From: Entoloma clypeatum
Taxonomy: Eukaryota > Basidiomycota > Agaricomycetes > Agaricales > Entolomataceae
Direction of reading: 5' to 3'
DNA length: 64,000 nucleotides
NCBI GenBank assembly: GCA_963565915.1
Contig: OY751487.1
Location: 4,278,001-4,342,000 of the forward strand
The notes below the pieces were generated by a model, which was not told the DNA's origin, searched no databases, and worked only from the letters and a program-made list of their open reading frames with translations. The number at the start of each line of letters is the position of its first letter. Within the stretch, counting starts at the first letter, position 1. A program made the position numbers and the translations under genes. This document shows, piece after piece, positions 35,810 through 48,200 of this stretch.

Positions 35810-37036
35810 CTGCGGGTCCAGTAGGTATAGGTCAAAAGAGTGTGAGGAGAAATGAGCGACAAGGCTACGGAAGCCTGAAATGAAAATAGAGCAGGTGGTG
35901 TAATGAGTGGGGCAATTGCCAGCTCAACACGGCGAATAAGTAGCATTTTTTACTCAATTCACAATGTGAGATGGAAGAAAATGCACCTGCAAACATGTTC
36001 CTACCCTGATCGGCTGTGGATGGTCACTGTCGACCCTGAACGGTTGGTCGAAAGGTCAGCCCAAAGCAGTTCAAACCTTCCAACTTTGGCGTGACGATGC
36101 AGGGCATTTACAATCGCCAATCAGTATCAATCACTGTGGGCTCGAATTATAAGAAGTTTGATGAAAGTGAAAGGGCGAGCTTGAGCAAGCGCCAAGCCGA
36201 CCTCGGTCGAGCCTGCTTAAGGTTACCGCCCAGCCATCAGGATACGATAAATGGATAGATAAGGTCGTGGAAACCAACCTCGTCGGCCGTGGCAGTTAAC
36301 GATGTCCAAGCCTGTCCAGGAAACGAGTATCGCATGACCTAGCTCCTCCTAGTGATGGCTTCAGGCCAAAGATTTCCCAAAACTGGTCGGGGGTGCATAC
36401 CCAAGCTAGCGAATGTTGTGTTATTTTCGGGCCCAGTTGCGCCACAATTGCGAGAAGAAAATTCGCGATAATGGCGAGGCAATTTGCGCTACATTAACGC
36501 GCTCCATCCCCTTCCGCTTCCCGGCTCGTCACCCCGCACACTGGCATCAACGACCCCACGAACGGCACATTATTGATTTCAAGCAAAGTTGTGCACAAAT
36601 CGTCTTCATCGATGAGGCCTGGTGTGCCTCAAAACAAAGCGGACTCGGAGTGCCTCCACCAAGACCAAAGATCGTCTCCTGGGGCTCGGTGCCATGGTGT
36701 TCGGGCCCGGTCCACGGACCAGGCTTCCTTATCATAGAATTGCAATCCACGGGAAGAAAGCCGAAGTATCGTAGTTATCAAGTTCCAGATCGAGATGGTT
36801 GTCCATGGAGCCATGCTTCGCGTGAGAGTGGTCCTGGTGGATCGTCGAAGTGGTAGTAACATCTCACTCTTGAGTGCGTCGTGTTGTATTGATGGCGATC
36901 CTCTCTATAGAGTGAACACGACAGGGGGCTTGAAATACAGCTGATGCATATATCTAATAATCTAATCCACATATGGTATCGCGTGAGTCGTTAAGGAGTC
37001 GTGTATGTTTTCATGGTGAATCACTATCAATGGACC
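35810..37036. other. Intergenic region, 1.2 kb, no supported gene
   Basis: Promoter of the secreted protein plus unassigned DNA. A plus-strand frame at 36413-36856 contains QIVFIDEAW, faintly like a DDE transposase core, but it lacks the rest of the fold. No terminal inverted repeats found. Confidence 0.4.
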
Positions 37037-37455
37037 CTACGGCCTCAGTGATATGTCGTGGGTGGTGTCAATGAATTTCATTTCATCCGCTGAATGAACG
37101 AATTTTCCGTTAAACAATTCATTCATGAACTGACCTGGACTCACGACAGATGGAGGCTCTGATAACACAGGACCGTCAAGCAAAGCTCTAGGGAGCCGCC
37201 CTCTTTTCTTTTGTGCGGCCATTTCAGCATCAAGCAGCTTCTTTTTTTCCTCCCTCTCCTTTCGGCGCCTCCCAAGCACGATTGCGGCGACAAAGATGAA
37301 GAGAACGAAGACGACTGATGAATTGAGGACATATAAAATAAACGACCAGGAAAACCTGATTGGGGAACCTCACCAATGACTATAATGAAGACAATTTCCC
37401 AAGTGGCTTCAGTTGGTCTTTTAGGCGGCAGCAGCCTAGTTATCGAGTGCTCCAT
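37037..37455 (-). CDS. Small single-TM protein, 119 aa (hypothetical)
   Basis: Two exons, 37374-37455 and 37037-37314, joined at phase 1 inside the membrane helix. The N-terminus is short and polar (MEHSITRLLPPKRPTEATW), the helix is EIVFIIVIVVFVLFIFVAAIVL, and the basic GRRRKEREEKKK stop-transfer starts a cytosolic tail with a short coiled coil. The layout, the W-E-(I/V) entry to the helix and the intron position and phase match the gene at 48361-48643, suggesting paralogy. No signal peptide; the topology is probably N-out/C-in with a signal anchor. Function unknown. Confidence 0.7.
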
Positions 37456-37989
37456 GTTTGGGTCGCGACCTGAGATAAATCCAACTCGAAAGCAAGGCAG
37501 AGGGGGTAAAAAGCACGGAGCAGAAGACGAGGGAAGGTGCCTTTGAATGCTGGAGGAACCTGGAGCCTTGGGAACTACGAAAGCCCGATTTCATGGGATT
37601 TGAATCGATTCTCCTGATGATAACGTCCAGGCGCTGCCGTACAGTTCCATGCATCGCTGGTAGAACCGTAACCTATTCGGAGCAGAATCGCTGACCTGGT
37701 CCGCGACGTCGCAACGGCTCAACCCAGGTACATAATTAGTAGGACAACCAGAAGATGAGCGCTTGGGCGTGGACTATAGGGGCTGTCATGGTGTTGGAGG
37801 AGTAAAAATACCATCGGGAAAACCCGTGAAGGTATACCTCGAGAAACTCTGGAATTCGGTGTTTCCCAACGCTCAAGCTCAAGCTCAAGCTTCAACTTCA
37901 AAGAAGGTACCGCAGGTTGCACGGGAAATCGGAATACCCACAGTCGAAGTTGAAGTCGAAGCTTCGCCACCACACTCGATTTCATTCAC
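37456..37989. other. Divergent intergenic region upstream of FAHD1, with short AAGCT/GAAGT repeats
   Basis: 534 bp between divergent genes. At 37871-37902 there is a run of CTCAAG hexamers ending AAGCTTCAACTTC. At 37943-37963 the near-complement GAAGTTGAAGTCGAAGCTT occurs, so a stem with a 6-base bulge is possible. No supported gene. Confidence 0.4.
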
Positions 37990-39046
37990 ATGGCCACCTT
38001 TGTCCAGCGAGGCAAAAAGGTAACGCATCTCACTCCACCCACGGTCTCAGCGTGATTACCACCCCCCTTTGCTTCCTGAACAGATCGTCGCCATTGGCCG
38101 GAACTACGCAGCCCACGCAAAAGAACTCAACAACGCCACCCCGACCGAGCCCTTCTTCTTCCTAAAGCCCACGACCAGTTACGTCCCCTCAGGAGGCAAA
38201 GTCGAGATTCCCAGAGGGATCATCGCGCATCACGAAGGTACATCCCCCCCCTTCTCCCGGTGTCACGCCCCCTCCTCCCAGGTGTTGACAACCTCGCGCG
38301 CTGGAGCGGTTCAGTCGAATTAGGCCTCGTCATCGGAAAGGGAGGACGCGATATCGCGCAGCGCAATGCGGATGCCCATGTGGCTGGATACAGTACGTTG
38401 TCCTTTTTTTGATTCATCCATTGGCGACAATGCGCCAAATAAGCCTTGGCGGTGGACATGACTGCGCGTAATTTGCAAGACAAGGTCAAGAAGCAGGGCC
38501 TGCCGTGGTCTGCTGCCAAAGGATTCGATGGCTTTACTCCCATCGGGTAAGTCATGGTCCATGCTTTTTTGAGTCAAGTATGCGTTTTTTGCTAATTGGC
38601 ATCGCAGGCCGTTTATACCCAAAGACGCAGTATCCGAGCCGCACGACTTGAGGCTTCAACTAAAGGTACGCTCATTCATATCCTAAGATTGCTCGTTGCG
38701 TTTCTTGACTGTATCCGGTGCGGGTTAGATCAACGACATCATCAAGCAGGACGGAACTACCGCAGATATGATCTTCCGCATCCCGCGGTTGATAGAACAC
38801 ATTTCATCCATCATGACTCTAGAGGCTCGTTTTTTCCACCTTCACGCATTTCATTGCCGTCAATACTGATATGTATGCATCGAGCAGGAAGGCGATCTGA
38901 TTCTTACAGGCACCCCTTCCGGCGTCGGTCCCGTAGAAGCTGGAGACAAAGTCAAGTGCCTTCTGGCCGACCCATCAGGGAAGGAGCTGGCCTCACTCGA
39001 CTTCACTGCCATAGCACGAGAGGGAGGATACCAGTTCAAGCCATAG
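37990..39046 (+). CDS. FAHD1-type fumarylacetoacetate hydrolase-family protein (acylpyruvase/oxaloacetate decarboxylase)
   Basis: Seven exons, 37990-38019, 38084-38237, 38315-38392, 38444-38546, 38608-38665, 38729-38824 and 38888-39046, 225 aa, the normal FAHD1 size. In animals the mitochondrial enzyme hydrolyses acylpyruvates and decarboxylates oxaloacetate. Motifs: [25 protein letters not shown], the metal-binding [32 protein letters not shown] and [15 protein letters not shown]. The start [10 protein letters not shown] was chosen because homologues begin just before IVAIGRNY. The sixth intron (38825-38887) only works with a GC donor (CTAGAG|GCTCGT), which is weak. No strong mitochondrial presequence is visible. 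Confidence 0.9.
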
Positions 39047-39175
39047 CTCATGTATTAGAGTACTTAACCTCGTCTGTTCATCTAGTAAAAATGTAAGTAT
39101 GGTGTACCTGACGAACTATGTACGAAACGACACAGAAAAACTACACGACACGTAAAGAAAATCTCCACCTAGACC

Positions 39176-42100
39176 CTACAACCTCCTCCTTTCCTCTCTC
39201 GGGCTCAAATCCAACTCAAACGTGACAGTATCCAGGTCCTCCGACCGGCCCGACTCTGACCCCGCCTCGTCCGTACTTGACCCACTCGCAAACGTCCAGC
39301 TGCCCGTGGTAGGCGTGAGTTCGCCGTCTCCGGCGCTCTGGAACTCGCCAAAGTCGCCGAACCCAGAGTCGAACGAGGAGTCTTCCATCTCGTCTGAGGA
39401 GGAAGAGGGAAACGTGAAGGAGTCTGTGGGTGCGTCTGAGAAGGCGTCCTGTGTTTTTTTAGATGTGAATGTTTAAAAATGAGTGAGGGTGAGAAACATT
39501 GTTAGAGACGAACATCGATATGGGGGTTAAACGGATCATCCTCGCTCATCCTATGCACTGCGGAACTACCCGCACCAAATGAGTCCTTGTTTTATCACCA
39601 CCACTTGATGAGCAACGGATTCCATCATGGGAAGAGAAGAAGCAACTGACATCGAACCCATGCGTGTTCAACGACAGCGGTCTCCGCTCCGCACTTGTAC
39701 TCCGGTGCCTAGCCGACACAGGCGGCGGACCAAGACTGAACGTCGACTGCGACAACCAGCCACCCTCGTCTTCCTCGTCGTCGTCCGACCCCATGTTATC
39801 CGACGAATGCATCTCCTGCGCTAGATACCGCGCGAACTACACACACAAAGCACTCACTATCATCCATCCCACGAAACACGAACGAAGGCCACATACCTGA
39901 GGCGCAGGCTGCGACTCCTCCTCGACCTCGGCCTTGATCAGCCCAAAATCCGCCGTACTCTTCGCCGGCGGCCCCACACTGCTGGCCCTCCTAAACTCTC
40001 CCTTCACCGTCCCAGCACTTACACACATACCCATACCACCCTCATCCTCCCCATCATCCTCATCCACCTTCCACCGCGCCACGCTCCTCGCGACCCCAGG
40101 CTTCCCCCCACCCAGCACCCGCGCGTCCCTCTTCCGCGTCTCGTCGTACCGCCCCGTGACGTACTCGTCCCACCCCGGCACGGGCGCATGCTCGATCAGC
40201 ACGAGCCTCAGCTCCGGCGGGAAGCGCTCGAGCGCGGTGAGGACGTCCTCGGAAATGAGTGTGAGGTGGCCCATGTAGCCTAGGCGCACGCCTTTGGGTT
40301 TGGCACTGCCGGATATTGAGAGGAGAAGACAAGTCAGGACAGGGAGGGGGAGTGATGAAGAACGCACGCTTCAATATCGCTTCTTCTCTGCCCCTCGACG
40401 ATCCGATGCATAAGCCCCGCATCTCTAAACAGCGCAACCACAAGCTCACGGTTCACCCCGCTCTCGACGTTGCCCGTCAGGATCTGGTGCACGAGGTCGT
40501 ACACCGCGCTGTGCAAAAAGTTGTTCCACGGGAACTCGAAGAAAAGATCCTGTTTCATCCGTCAGTATCGCCGTCGTGCATCAGAAAATAACCAGACACT
40601 GACCAGGAGCGTTGTGAGGATGTTGATCTCGATGTACCGCTTCTTCAGCCTCTCGCCCACGGGCGGCGGCGCTTCCGGAGCCTCTGCAGCAGCAGCCCCA
40701 GGAACAGTGGTGCGCCGCGAGTTCCGCCGAGAAGTCTGCGAGCACAACGACAGCGACGACGAGCTTAGGCTTAGCTCGTGCCCGTTTGTCGGGCTCAACG
40801 ACACTGGAGAGCGTCCGGGCCGAGGAGACCCACCCAGCGCGACAGGCGAGAGCGAAAGCACCGGAGACCCGGTTTTAATCCCCCCGCCTATCACAGTGGT
40901 GTTGTCATCCTCCATGGCAATCTCCTCCATCGCATCGTCATCCTCGCTCCCAGATTCCTCATCCTCACTCATATATTCATCCGCAAAATCCACCCCAAAC
41001 GACGTTCCCGGCCCCGGCCCCGCTCCCTCTCCATGCCTCACATGACGCGCAATCGGCAACCCCTCAAGCGGCGGCAGCCCACTGTCGTCCTCATCCTCGT
41101 CCTGGTCCTGCGTGTCGTCCCGGCCGGAGCTGGAGCCGGAGCTGAGAGAGATGACCTGAGCGAGCTCTTCGAGCGCCGCGAGGCCGCCGTGCAGGCGCCC
41201 GTCGGCGTCGTAGAGGCGGTCGGCGGCGGGGGCGCGGTTAAGGAGGGCCATATTGGAACAGTGCAGGAGCTCGGCGAAGAGCTCGGATATGCGGTAGCGC
41301 TCGAAGGAGAGAGGCATGAGCGGGCCGAGGGTGGTTTTGATGGGGCCGTTCTGTGTGTGGGGTGTTTGAAAAGGGATAAAAGAGACACTCCAGGGGACTT
41401 ACGACGGATCTGGGGCGGGTGAGAAAGATTTGGAGGGCGTGAAGGTTGGGGATGAGTGTTTCGAGGACGGAGCCGAGGTGGACGACGCCGATACGGTCGA
41501 CCATTTCTTTCATTGCTTTTTCGAGGGCGTCCCTCCCGTCATCGTCTTGGAGGTGTTGTTGTTGGACTTGGATTAGGCGGTTGCGGAGGGTGTGGAAGAG
41601 GAAGGGCTCAAAGTAGTCTGAGTTGTTTTTGCGGATGAGCTCAATGACGAGGGATATCGACTGGACGACGGAGGATGTTTGGGATTCAAGGTTTGGGAGG
41701 GGGGCGGTGTCTGTTTCGTGGTCGTCGTCTGGGGGTGATGGGGCTGAAAAATCGATGAGCATGTATAAGGTGAGGGTCTCGATGTTTTTGCGCTGGGCGA
41801 TTTCGCGTGCGAAGCGGTTGGAGGCGGAGCCGGTGTGGTTGTCGGTGATGCCTGCGCCGGGGGAGGGCGTGGCCATGGAGATGATGCCCTTGATGAGATC
41901 GGTGACGACGGTGTGTGTGTCGCTTGTATGGGCGGGGGAGAGGAGGTCAAGGAGCTTGCCGATGAGGTTTTCGGACGATAGCCACTAGATGGGTTATACA
42001 CATCTGCAGGCAGACAGACAGAAATGCGATGAGACGCACTTCAAGGACCCCGTCGCCTGTGGGTTGTTCATCCAACTGTATGATGCGGACCAAGAGGTCA

Positions 42101-42759
42101 ACGATGGGTGGTACTTCTATATGGAGCAGCAGGCGATCGACGACGTTGGGTTGTGAGCGGATGAAAGCGAACATCTAGCACAGAGATTTCACGGGAAAGG
42201 CGGGAGGGAGAGTTAACGATGGGGTAATCACCTCTGCGGGCTTTTTTGTCATAAAGACAGAGTTAATCTTTGCAAAGTGGGTGGCCATGGGGAGGTGGGC
42301 CGTCATGTCGTCGGGGGATCTGTCGAGGACGGTCTCCCAGAAGGGCAGGAGAGTTTGGGACTGGTTGTTGATGGATGTCTCGACGATGGACCAGATTTCG
42401 CTGCAAAGGACTTCTGTTGCGACGTATGGGTACCTGTGGGGGGTCGTTTTTCTGTTGTCTGCAAAGGGATGCTGCCTGCTCACTTGAACCGGCCCTTTTC
42501 GTCGCAGTCGATCTGGCCGGTCACGTATGCAAAGAGCCTCTGCAAGACGTCGACGCGCTGGAAGTAGTCGATGAGGCGGGTGTTTTGTGCCTTGCATTCC
42601 TGGAGGAGATCATCCTCGTCCAAGATAGCCTCGAGCTGAACATCCTCCTTGTCGAGGAGACTATCTATGGTGGATGCGCTGTGAAATCCAAATCTAGGGG
42701 AGCATCATGAGTGATGGTGTTCTTGGGAGATATTGCAGATGAGAGTACCTCCAGAACAT
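39176..42759 (-). CDS. SAPS-domain protein, SIT4/PP6 phosphatase regulatory subunit
   Basis: The first coding exon is only 11 bases (42749-42759, ATG TTC TGG AG); the second completes MFWRFGFHSASTIDSLLDKE, the invariant SAPS start. The gene runs through about eight exons to the TAG at 39176. Yeast SAP155/185/190 bind the PP2A-like phosphatase Sit4 and direct it in G1 and TOR signalling. The helical SAPS core includes LLQECKAQNTRLIDYFQR, LPMATHFAKINSVFMTKKPAEM, DLLVRIIQLDEQPTGDGVLEWL and RFEREIAQRKN-like FAREIAQRKNIETL, then PLSFERYRISELFAELLHCSN. Between core and the last helical block is a long acidic/Ser insert (around 40600-41150). The C-terminus is acidic and Ser-rich (EMEDSSFDSGFGDFGEFQ). 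Interior exon borders were not all fixed. Confidence 0.9.
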
Positions 42760-42975
42760 CCGGGGATGAAGTTGAAGGGAAGAGGAAGTGTGTCATCATC
42801 ACCACCGTGTGAACTCTGTGATATTTTGGACTCAAATATATATATTTTTATTTTCTCGTAACTCGCTTGAAAGTTCGGCCGATGAGTTCCTGTCATGTGA
42901 CGTTCACCATTTCGAGTCACCCCTCTGCAAAACTATTTCACTCCTTCTCTTCCTCCTCCTCCTCCTTGGCCCACC
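42760..42975. promoter_or_regulatory. 216 bp divergent promoter, SAPS gene / ILV2
   Basis: Head-to-head start codons. An AT-rich block (aaatatatatattttta at about 42834-42850) could serve as a TATA element for ILV2, whose start lies about 130 bp away. A pyrimidine-rich CTTCTCTTCCTCCTCCT run lies immediately before the ILV2 ATG. Confidence 0.45.
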
Positions 42976-45232
42976 ATGTCCTTCCCCGCATCCAGGCTGC
43001 GCGTCCAGGCTGCACCAAAAGTCGCTCACTTTGTCCGATGCCAGTCCACAAACGTCGGCTCATCGTCGATCGTCGACGCAAAATCTCGCGTTCGTGCACA
43101 CGCACGACACATCAGCCGTTCGTCGCCCAAGAATGCTGTCGCCGCCCAGCAAACTGTGTATGCCTGCCTTTCTTCTCTTCGCGATCTCGGTTGCTAAACC
43201 GTTGTGCTCAGCACCCGTCAAGCACCTGGCCCAATACCCTCCGTCAACCTTCCCTCTGGTCCAGGTCCTTTCCCAAATGCACCCCTCGACGCCACCTTCG
43301 TCGGCATGTCCGGTGGACAGATCTTCCATGAGATGATGCTAAGGCACAACGTCAAGCACATTTTTGGATACCCAGGCGGCGCTATCCTGCCCGTATTCGA
43401 TGCCATCTACAAGTCTGAACATTTCGAGTTCGTTCTTCCCCGCCATGAACAGGGCGCCGGCCACATGGCAGAGGGCTACGCCCGCATCTCTGGAAAACCC
43501 GGCATCGTCCTCGTCACCTCCGGACCAGGTGCCACAAACGTCATCACACCCATGCAAGACGCCCTCAGCGACGGCGTGCCCCTCATCGTCTTCACAGGTC
43601 AAGTAGCCACCTCCGCCATCGGATCTGACGCTTTCCAAGAAGCAGACATCGTCGGCATCTCTCGCAGCTGCACAAAATGGAACGTCATGGTCAAGGACAT
43701 CTCCGAGCTCCCCCGCCGTATCAACGAGGCCTTCAAAATCGCCACTTCTGGCCGACCCGGCCCCGTTCTCGTCGACCTCCCAAAAGACGTCACTGCAGGC
43801 ATCCTCCGCACCCCGCTGCCCTACCGCGCCACCACCCCTGGCGCCAACCTCGGCCTCCCCTCCAATCCGCTCCACCTTGAGCCCCCCGTCGAAGCCAAGT
43901 TCATCGACGCCGCCGCCGCGCTCATCAACCAGTCCCAGCGCCCCGTCATCTATGCCGGCAACGGCGTCCTCTCCTCCCCCTTAGGCCCCAAGCTCCTCGC
44001 CGAGCTCTCCGAAAAGGGCAACATCCCCGTGTGCACGACCCTGCAAGGCCTCGGCGCCTTCGACGAGACCCAAGACCGCAGCCTGCACATGCTCGGCATG
44101 CACGGCAGCGCGTACGCCAACCTCGCGATGCAGCAGGCCGATGTCATCATTGCCCTCGGCGCCCGCTTCGACGACCGCGTCACGGGCAAGATCGACGCGT
44201 TCGCCCCCGCCGCGCGCGCGGCTGCCGCACAGGGCCGCGGCGGGATCATCCACTTTGAGATCATGCCCAAGAACATCAACAAGGTCGTCGAGGCGACTAT
44301 CCCAATTCTGGGCGACGTCGTGGAGAATATGGCGGCCCTGGTGCCGAAGATTCGGGGCAAGGCGAGGGAGGGGTGGTTCAGGGATATCAAGGGGTGGAAG
44401 GAGAGCTATCCGTTTACGTATGAGAGGAGCAAGGCAGGCGAGCGGATGAAGCCCCAGGAGGTGATTGAGGAGCTCGATCGGCAGACAAGGCATAGGAAGG
44501 AGGAAATCATCGTGTCGACGGGCGTGGGGCAGCACCAGATGTGGGCGGCGCAGCATTTCAGGTGGAGGCACCCGAGGACGATGGTGACGTCTGGAGGGCT
44601 TGGGGTATGTATGCGTTGCGTTGTGACTTTTTTTCTTCAGAGTGCTGAACATGTGTCTGCAGACGATGGGGTTCGGTCTTCCGGCTGCTATTGGAGCCAA
44701 AGTCGCGGCGCCACATAAAACCGTTGTCGACGTTGACGGCGACGCTTCGTTTAGCATGACGGCGATGGAGCTCCAGACGGCCTCGCAGTATGATATCGGT
44801 GTCAAGGCTCTCATCCTGAACAATGACTTCCAGGGGATGGTCCTTCAATGGCAAGGTCAGTCGATGTCCTTTTTGGTACGCCGAGTTTGATTCTCATTGC
44901 CACGCAGATCTGTTCTACGAGCGGAGATACTCGCACACGGCCATGACGAACCCCGACTTTGTGAAGCTTGCGCAGGCGATGGGTGTCCACGCCATCCGGT
45001 GCCACACGACGGAGGAGCTCCCGGAGAAGATGAAGGAGTTTTTGGAGTATGATGGGAATCGGCCGGTGTTGATGGAGTGTGTGGTGACGAAGAATGAGCA
45101 TGTGTTCCCGATGGTGCGTTCTTTCCATGTCTCTCTGTCTTGGGTTCAGCGGCTGATTGTTTGAATTAGGTCGCGGCGGGGAAAGCGCTGCATGAACAGC
45201 TGCTGCACCCGATGCTGAGGGTCAAGTCGTGA
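42976..45232 (+). CDS. ILV2: Acetolactate synthase catalytic subunit (mitochondrial, ThDP-dependent)
   Basis: Five exons, 42976-43157, 43212-44604, 44663-44855, 44908-45113 and 45170-45232, 678 aa. It condenses pyruvate to acetolactate, or with 2-ketobutyrate to acetohydroxybutyrate, the first common step of valine, leucine and isoleucine synthesis. An Arg/Ser-rich presequence (SFPASRLRVQAAPKVAHFVR) targets mitochondria. Active-site features: FGYPGGAILPVFDAIY, the catalytic Glu in LPRHEQGAGHMAEGYAR, FAD-binding GARFDDRVTGK and the ThDP/Mg motif VDVDGDASFSMTAMEL...LNNDFQGMVLQWQ. Residue 193, equivalent to yeast Pro192, is Ala (GQVATSAIG). The Trp of MVLQWQ and the Ala of SDAFQE are the usual residues. 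The last exon is 63 bases. Confidence 0.96.
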
Positions 45233-48200
45233 AAGTGGCGCAAATTTTCTGCTGCATTTAAAATCATGATGTATATTGTTGTTCTTCCCCCTACTTACGC
45301 GGATTTCTCTCTCCCCCCGTCAAAAAAAACATCATCTACCCACTACGTACTTCGTATGGTCGATCTCTCTCATCTCTCATTACCCGTATATACCATCCGC
45401 ACCAGTACTCTTCCTTTCCGCGACACCCCCAAAAAAAAAATCTCACCAACTTCTGTACTAACAGCCAACGTTGACCTGATCCTGTTTTTATTTTGCACAT
45501 ATACAGTAAGTAGCATTGCATACACTTCTCTCTCTCTCTCTCTTACGATGAAAATGGAACCGGTGTGTGTTAGTAAATGTGCCTTTGGTTTTGCAATCAG
45601 AATAAAAAACAAAAAGTGCCCAAGAAGTTACTTTGGGTTGAGATGCGGTGACTCGGGATGCTGGAATAACGATATACACCTCTTAGCGAAGCGTTTGCGT
45701 CTCTCGCATGTGCTACTACAGTTGTCCGAGTCACGGTGAACTGTTTCGTTCTCCTTCGTCCAAGTATCAAAGTTTTTTTGTCTTGGTTTGGTCACTCAAT
45801 TTCACTTCAAAGGGTTCAGTCAAATCCCTGTCTTGTGCTACGTGCGCATTTGATACGAAAAGCAAGCACTTGGCATTTCGCATCGCACCAATGCCGCCAT
45901 TCAACCTTCACCCTTTGATACTGAGCCACTATCTGCCTCACACTCCTATACGCTTCCCAGTGTTTTGATACCTTCTGCCCCAGAGTAACCGCAGCAGAAC
46001 CAACTCAAAAAAGCTCTCGCGTCACGCTGGACTGAATCTCACCAAACATTTACGGCGTTGTTGTCATCATTGTCCTCCCTGCGTGGCGGCCCGTCCCCAA
46101 GAAGTCATGCTCAACCGACGCTCGTGCGACAAATTCATTCTTGCATTCTCAGACTCTCATCACCCCGGCTTCGATCTTTCTACCTGTTTTCTCTTTCTCG
46201 TCACTAGGTATACGTCACGGCGTCGCAAGTCCCGCGGGTTTCAAGGACCCTGCTGTGGCCCGGTCCTCGGGGAAAGAAACTTCACGGGCTGCTCAGGCTC
46301 AGTTATCCAGGCCACTGCCGATTGTTCGCAATCTTGACCGTATCGGATGTGTCCCTCCTTTTCAGGGAAACACCGTCTGTGCTGCCCCAATCGCCGGTAG
46401 TATCAAGGACTCTTCTACCCAGCAAATCTGATACCACCCTCTGACACCGGGTGCGTGTTCTTCGGGCCACGACTTCGGAAACGTCCGTCTGCCTTGACGA
46501 TCTGCTTATGAAAACATCAAATATATGTTCTTCGAGGCGAAGGGAATACTCCATGGAACAGGAATCAGAGCCCACGGTAAGGTCGCAGTTTTACGCTTCC
46601 AAATACTATCGGGGCATTCTTACCTCCTGAGATAGACCGCTTCGCCCAGCGTCCCTTTGGCTGGTGAGAGAATGGCATTTTGCGCTCTCGGCAGTCTCGG
46701 CGGAGACTTAGCTGTCATCTGACAAACATCGAATTGTCTGTGTGTTCATTCCTCGATGTTACTGTAGTGATGATCTCGCGACAGGTTCGTGGGTGCTCGA
46801 TTCTGATATGAGGCGCCACAAGCCTAACTTCAAGCTTCAATATCCAGCGTCAGACTCGTCCACTGCTGAATTGAAGAGCTTCGTTCCATATCCAACGCCG
46901 CACCACCTTCCAGCTCAACAATTCGAGCTTTCCCTCGGGAACCGCAACCCGAGTGTTGCAAGTGGCAAAACCCACCGACGATCTTTACTGCACATAACCA
47001 TTTTTGGTGCCACGGTACGGCATCATTGGGCAGGGACGGAGGTCTTGACTAAAAAAAGGGGACTTACGCGACCCCAGACTTTGCAATATCAGAGAATGAA
47101 TTCTATGTAAGTTCTTCTACTCCGTTCTTGTCGTGCCATCTAGATCCAACCCGGCGTAGGTAGGCATGGTCAACTTGACAGAACTGATGCAGGGTGTGTC
47201 CGACAAGACTCTGAACAGACGGCCTTCGTTGTGTTCGTCAGTTCTATCCTGTTTTTCTTTCAAGAAATTTCTTTTCCCCTGATGCTGGTACTGATGGTTG
47301 AAGTGGCTCAACTCTTCCATTCCCTTTCGTGATTCCTTAGGTATATTCCTAAGAATAACTCCACAACCAAGGTCCGGAAAATTGGCCGTCATACACAATT
47401 TCGCTGTTTGGCTGGAGTAATTTCTTCGGAAAACTGTTAACAGAAACAAAAATCCTGTCATTCTCCGAGTCGCGGCGGCGCCCCCACCCCCCAATTACGG
47501 CACGCGACCATCATCCACGGTCTTCCCGGGCCCTCTTTCCCTCCAAGTACGCCTGCCAAAATTACAATCGCCGACAAGCAATTAATCAGAACGAACCAGG
47601 GAAGGATCCAGATTCAGCTCGGACACACGGCAGATACTGGACTACTCATGCGTGGGCGACCCTCTTTGCTCTTGTGTGTACGTAGAAAATCAGAAGCAAG
47701 CAGGATCCAGGAAGCACCCTGGCGACCGCGTCCGATTTGCCCGCTGGGGCATGCGTAAGCGCTAGTGTTAGCGTTCAACCTCAGCCGAAGACGCCAAAGG
47801 CACGGAGTGCTTAACATGAACACACCATCGTGATCATTGACATAAAGAGAGACGAAAAAGAACTACGAGACTCTTCAAGTTACCATATCGTCGAGTGATT
47901 CTTGTTATCGCTCCGCACCCCTTCCGTGTCACCCCTGCCCAACGCTCCACTGCTTACCACCCCTTCCCGAAAGGGGTGCCGCCCAGTGACGCGTCCCCGT
48001 CCCCGTCGCCCCTCCCCCAAGGCTCTGTAAACAAAAAATCTGCAGAACGTGAGATGATGAGCTGACGGACCTCTGACCCTTGTATCATCAAGAGAGAACA
48101 AGGAGAGGGGGGGATTTGGGTCGCACCAAACATATTGTACTTATTTCTACTATAACCTTTTTTTGTCTCTCAGCAAGCAGAATGGATTCCGAGAATTGAA

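Noticed and set aside
36413..36856. Plus-strand frame with QIVFIDEAW, faintly like a DDE transposase core
   Set aside because: Only one short motif, no following Asp/Glu at family spacing, no TIRs or target duplication around it.
40562..41422. Plus-strand open frame of 214 codons inside the SAPS gene
   Set aside because: Shadow of the acidic/Ser-rich insert on the coding strand; Arg/Pro-rich nonsense translation.
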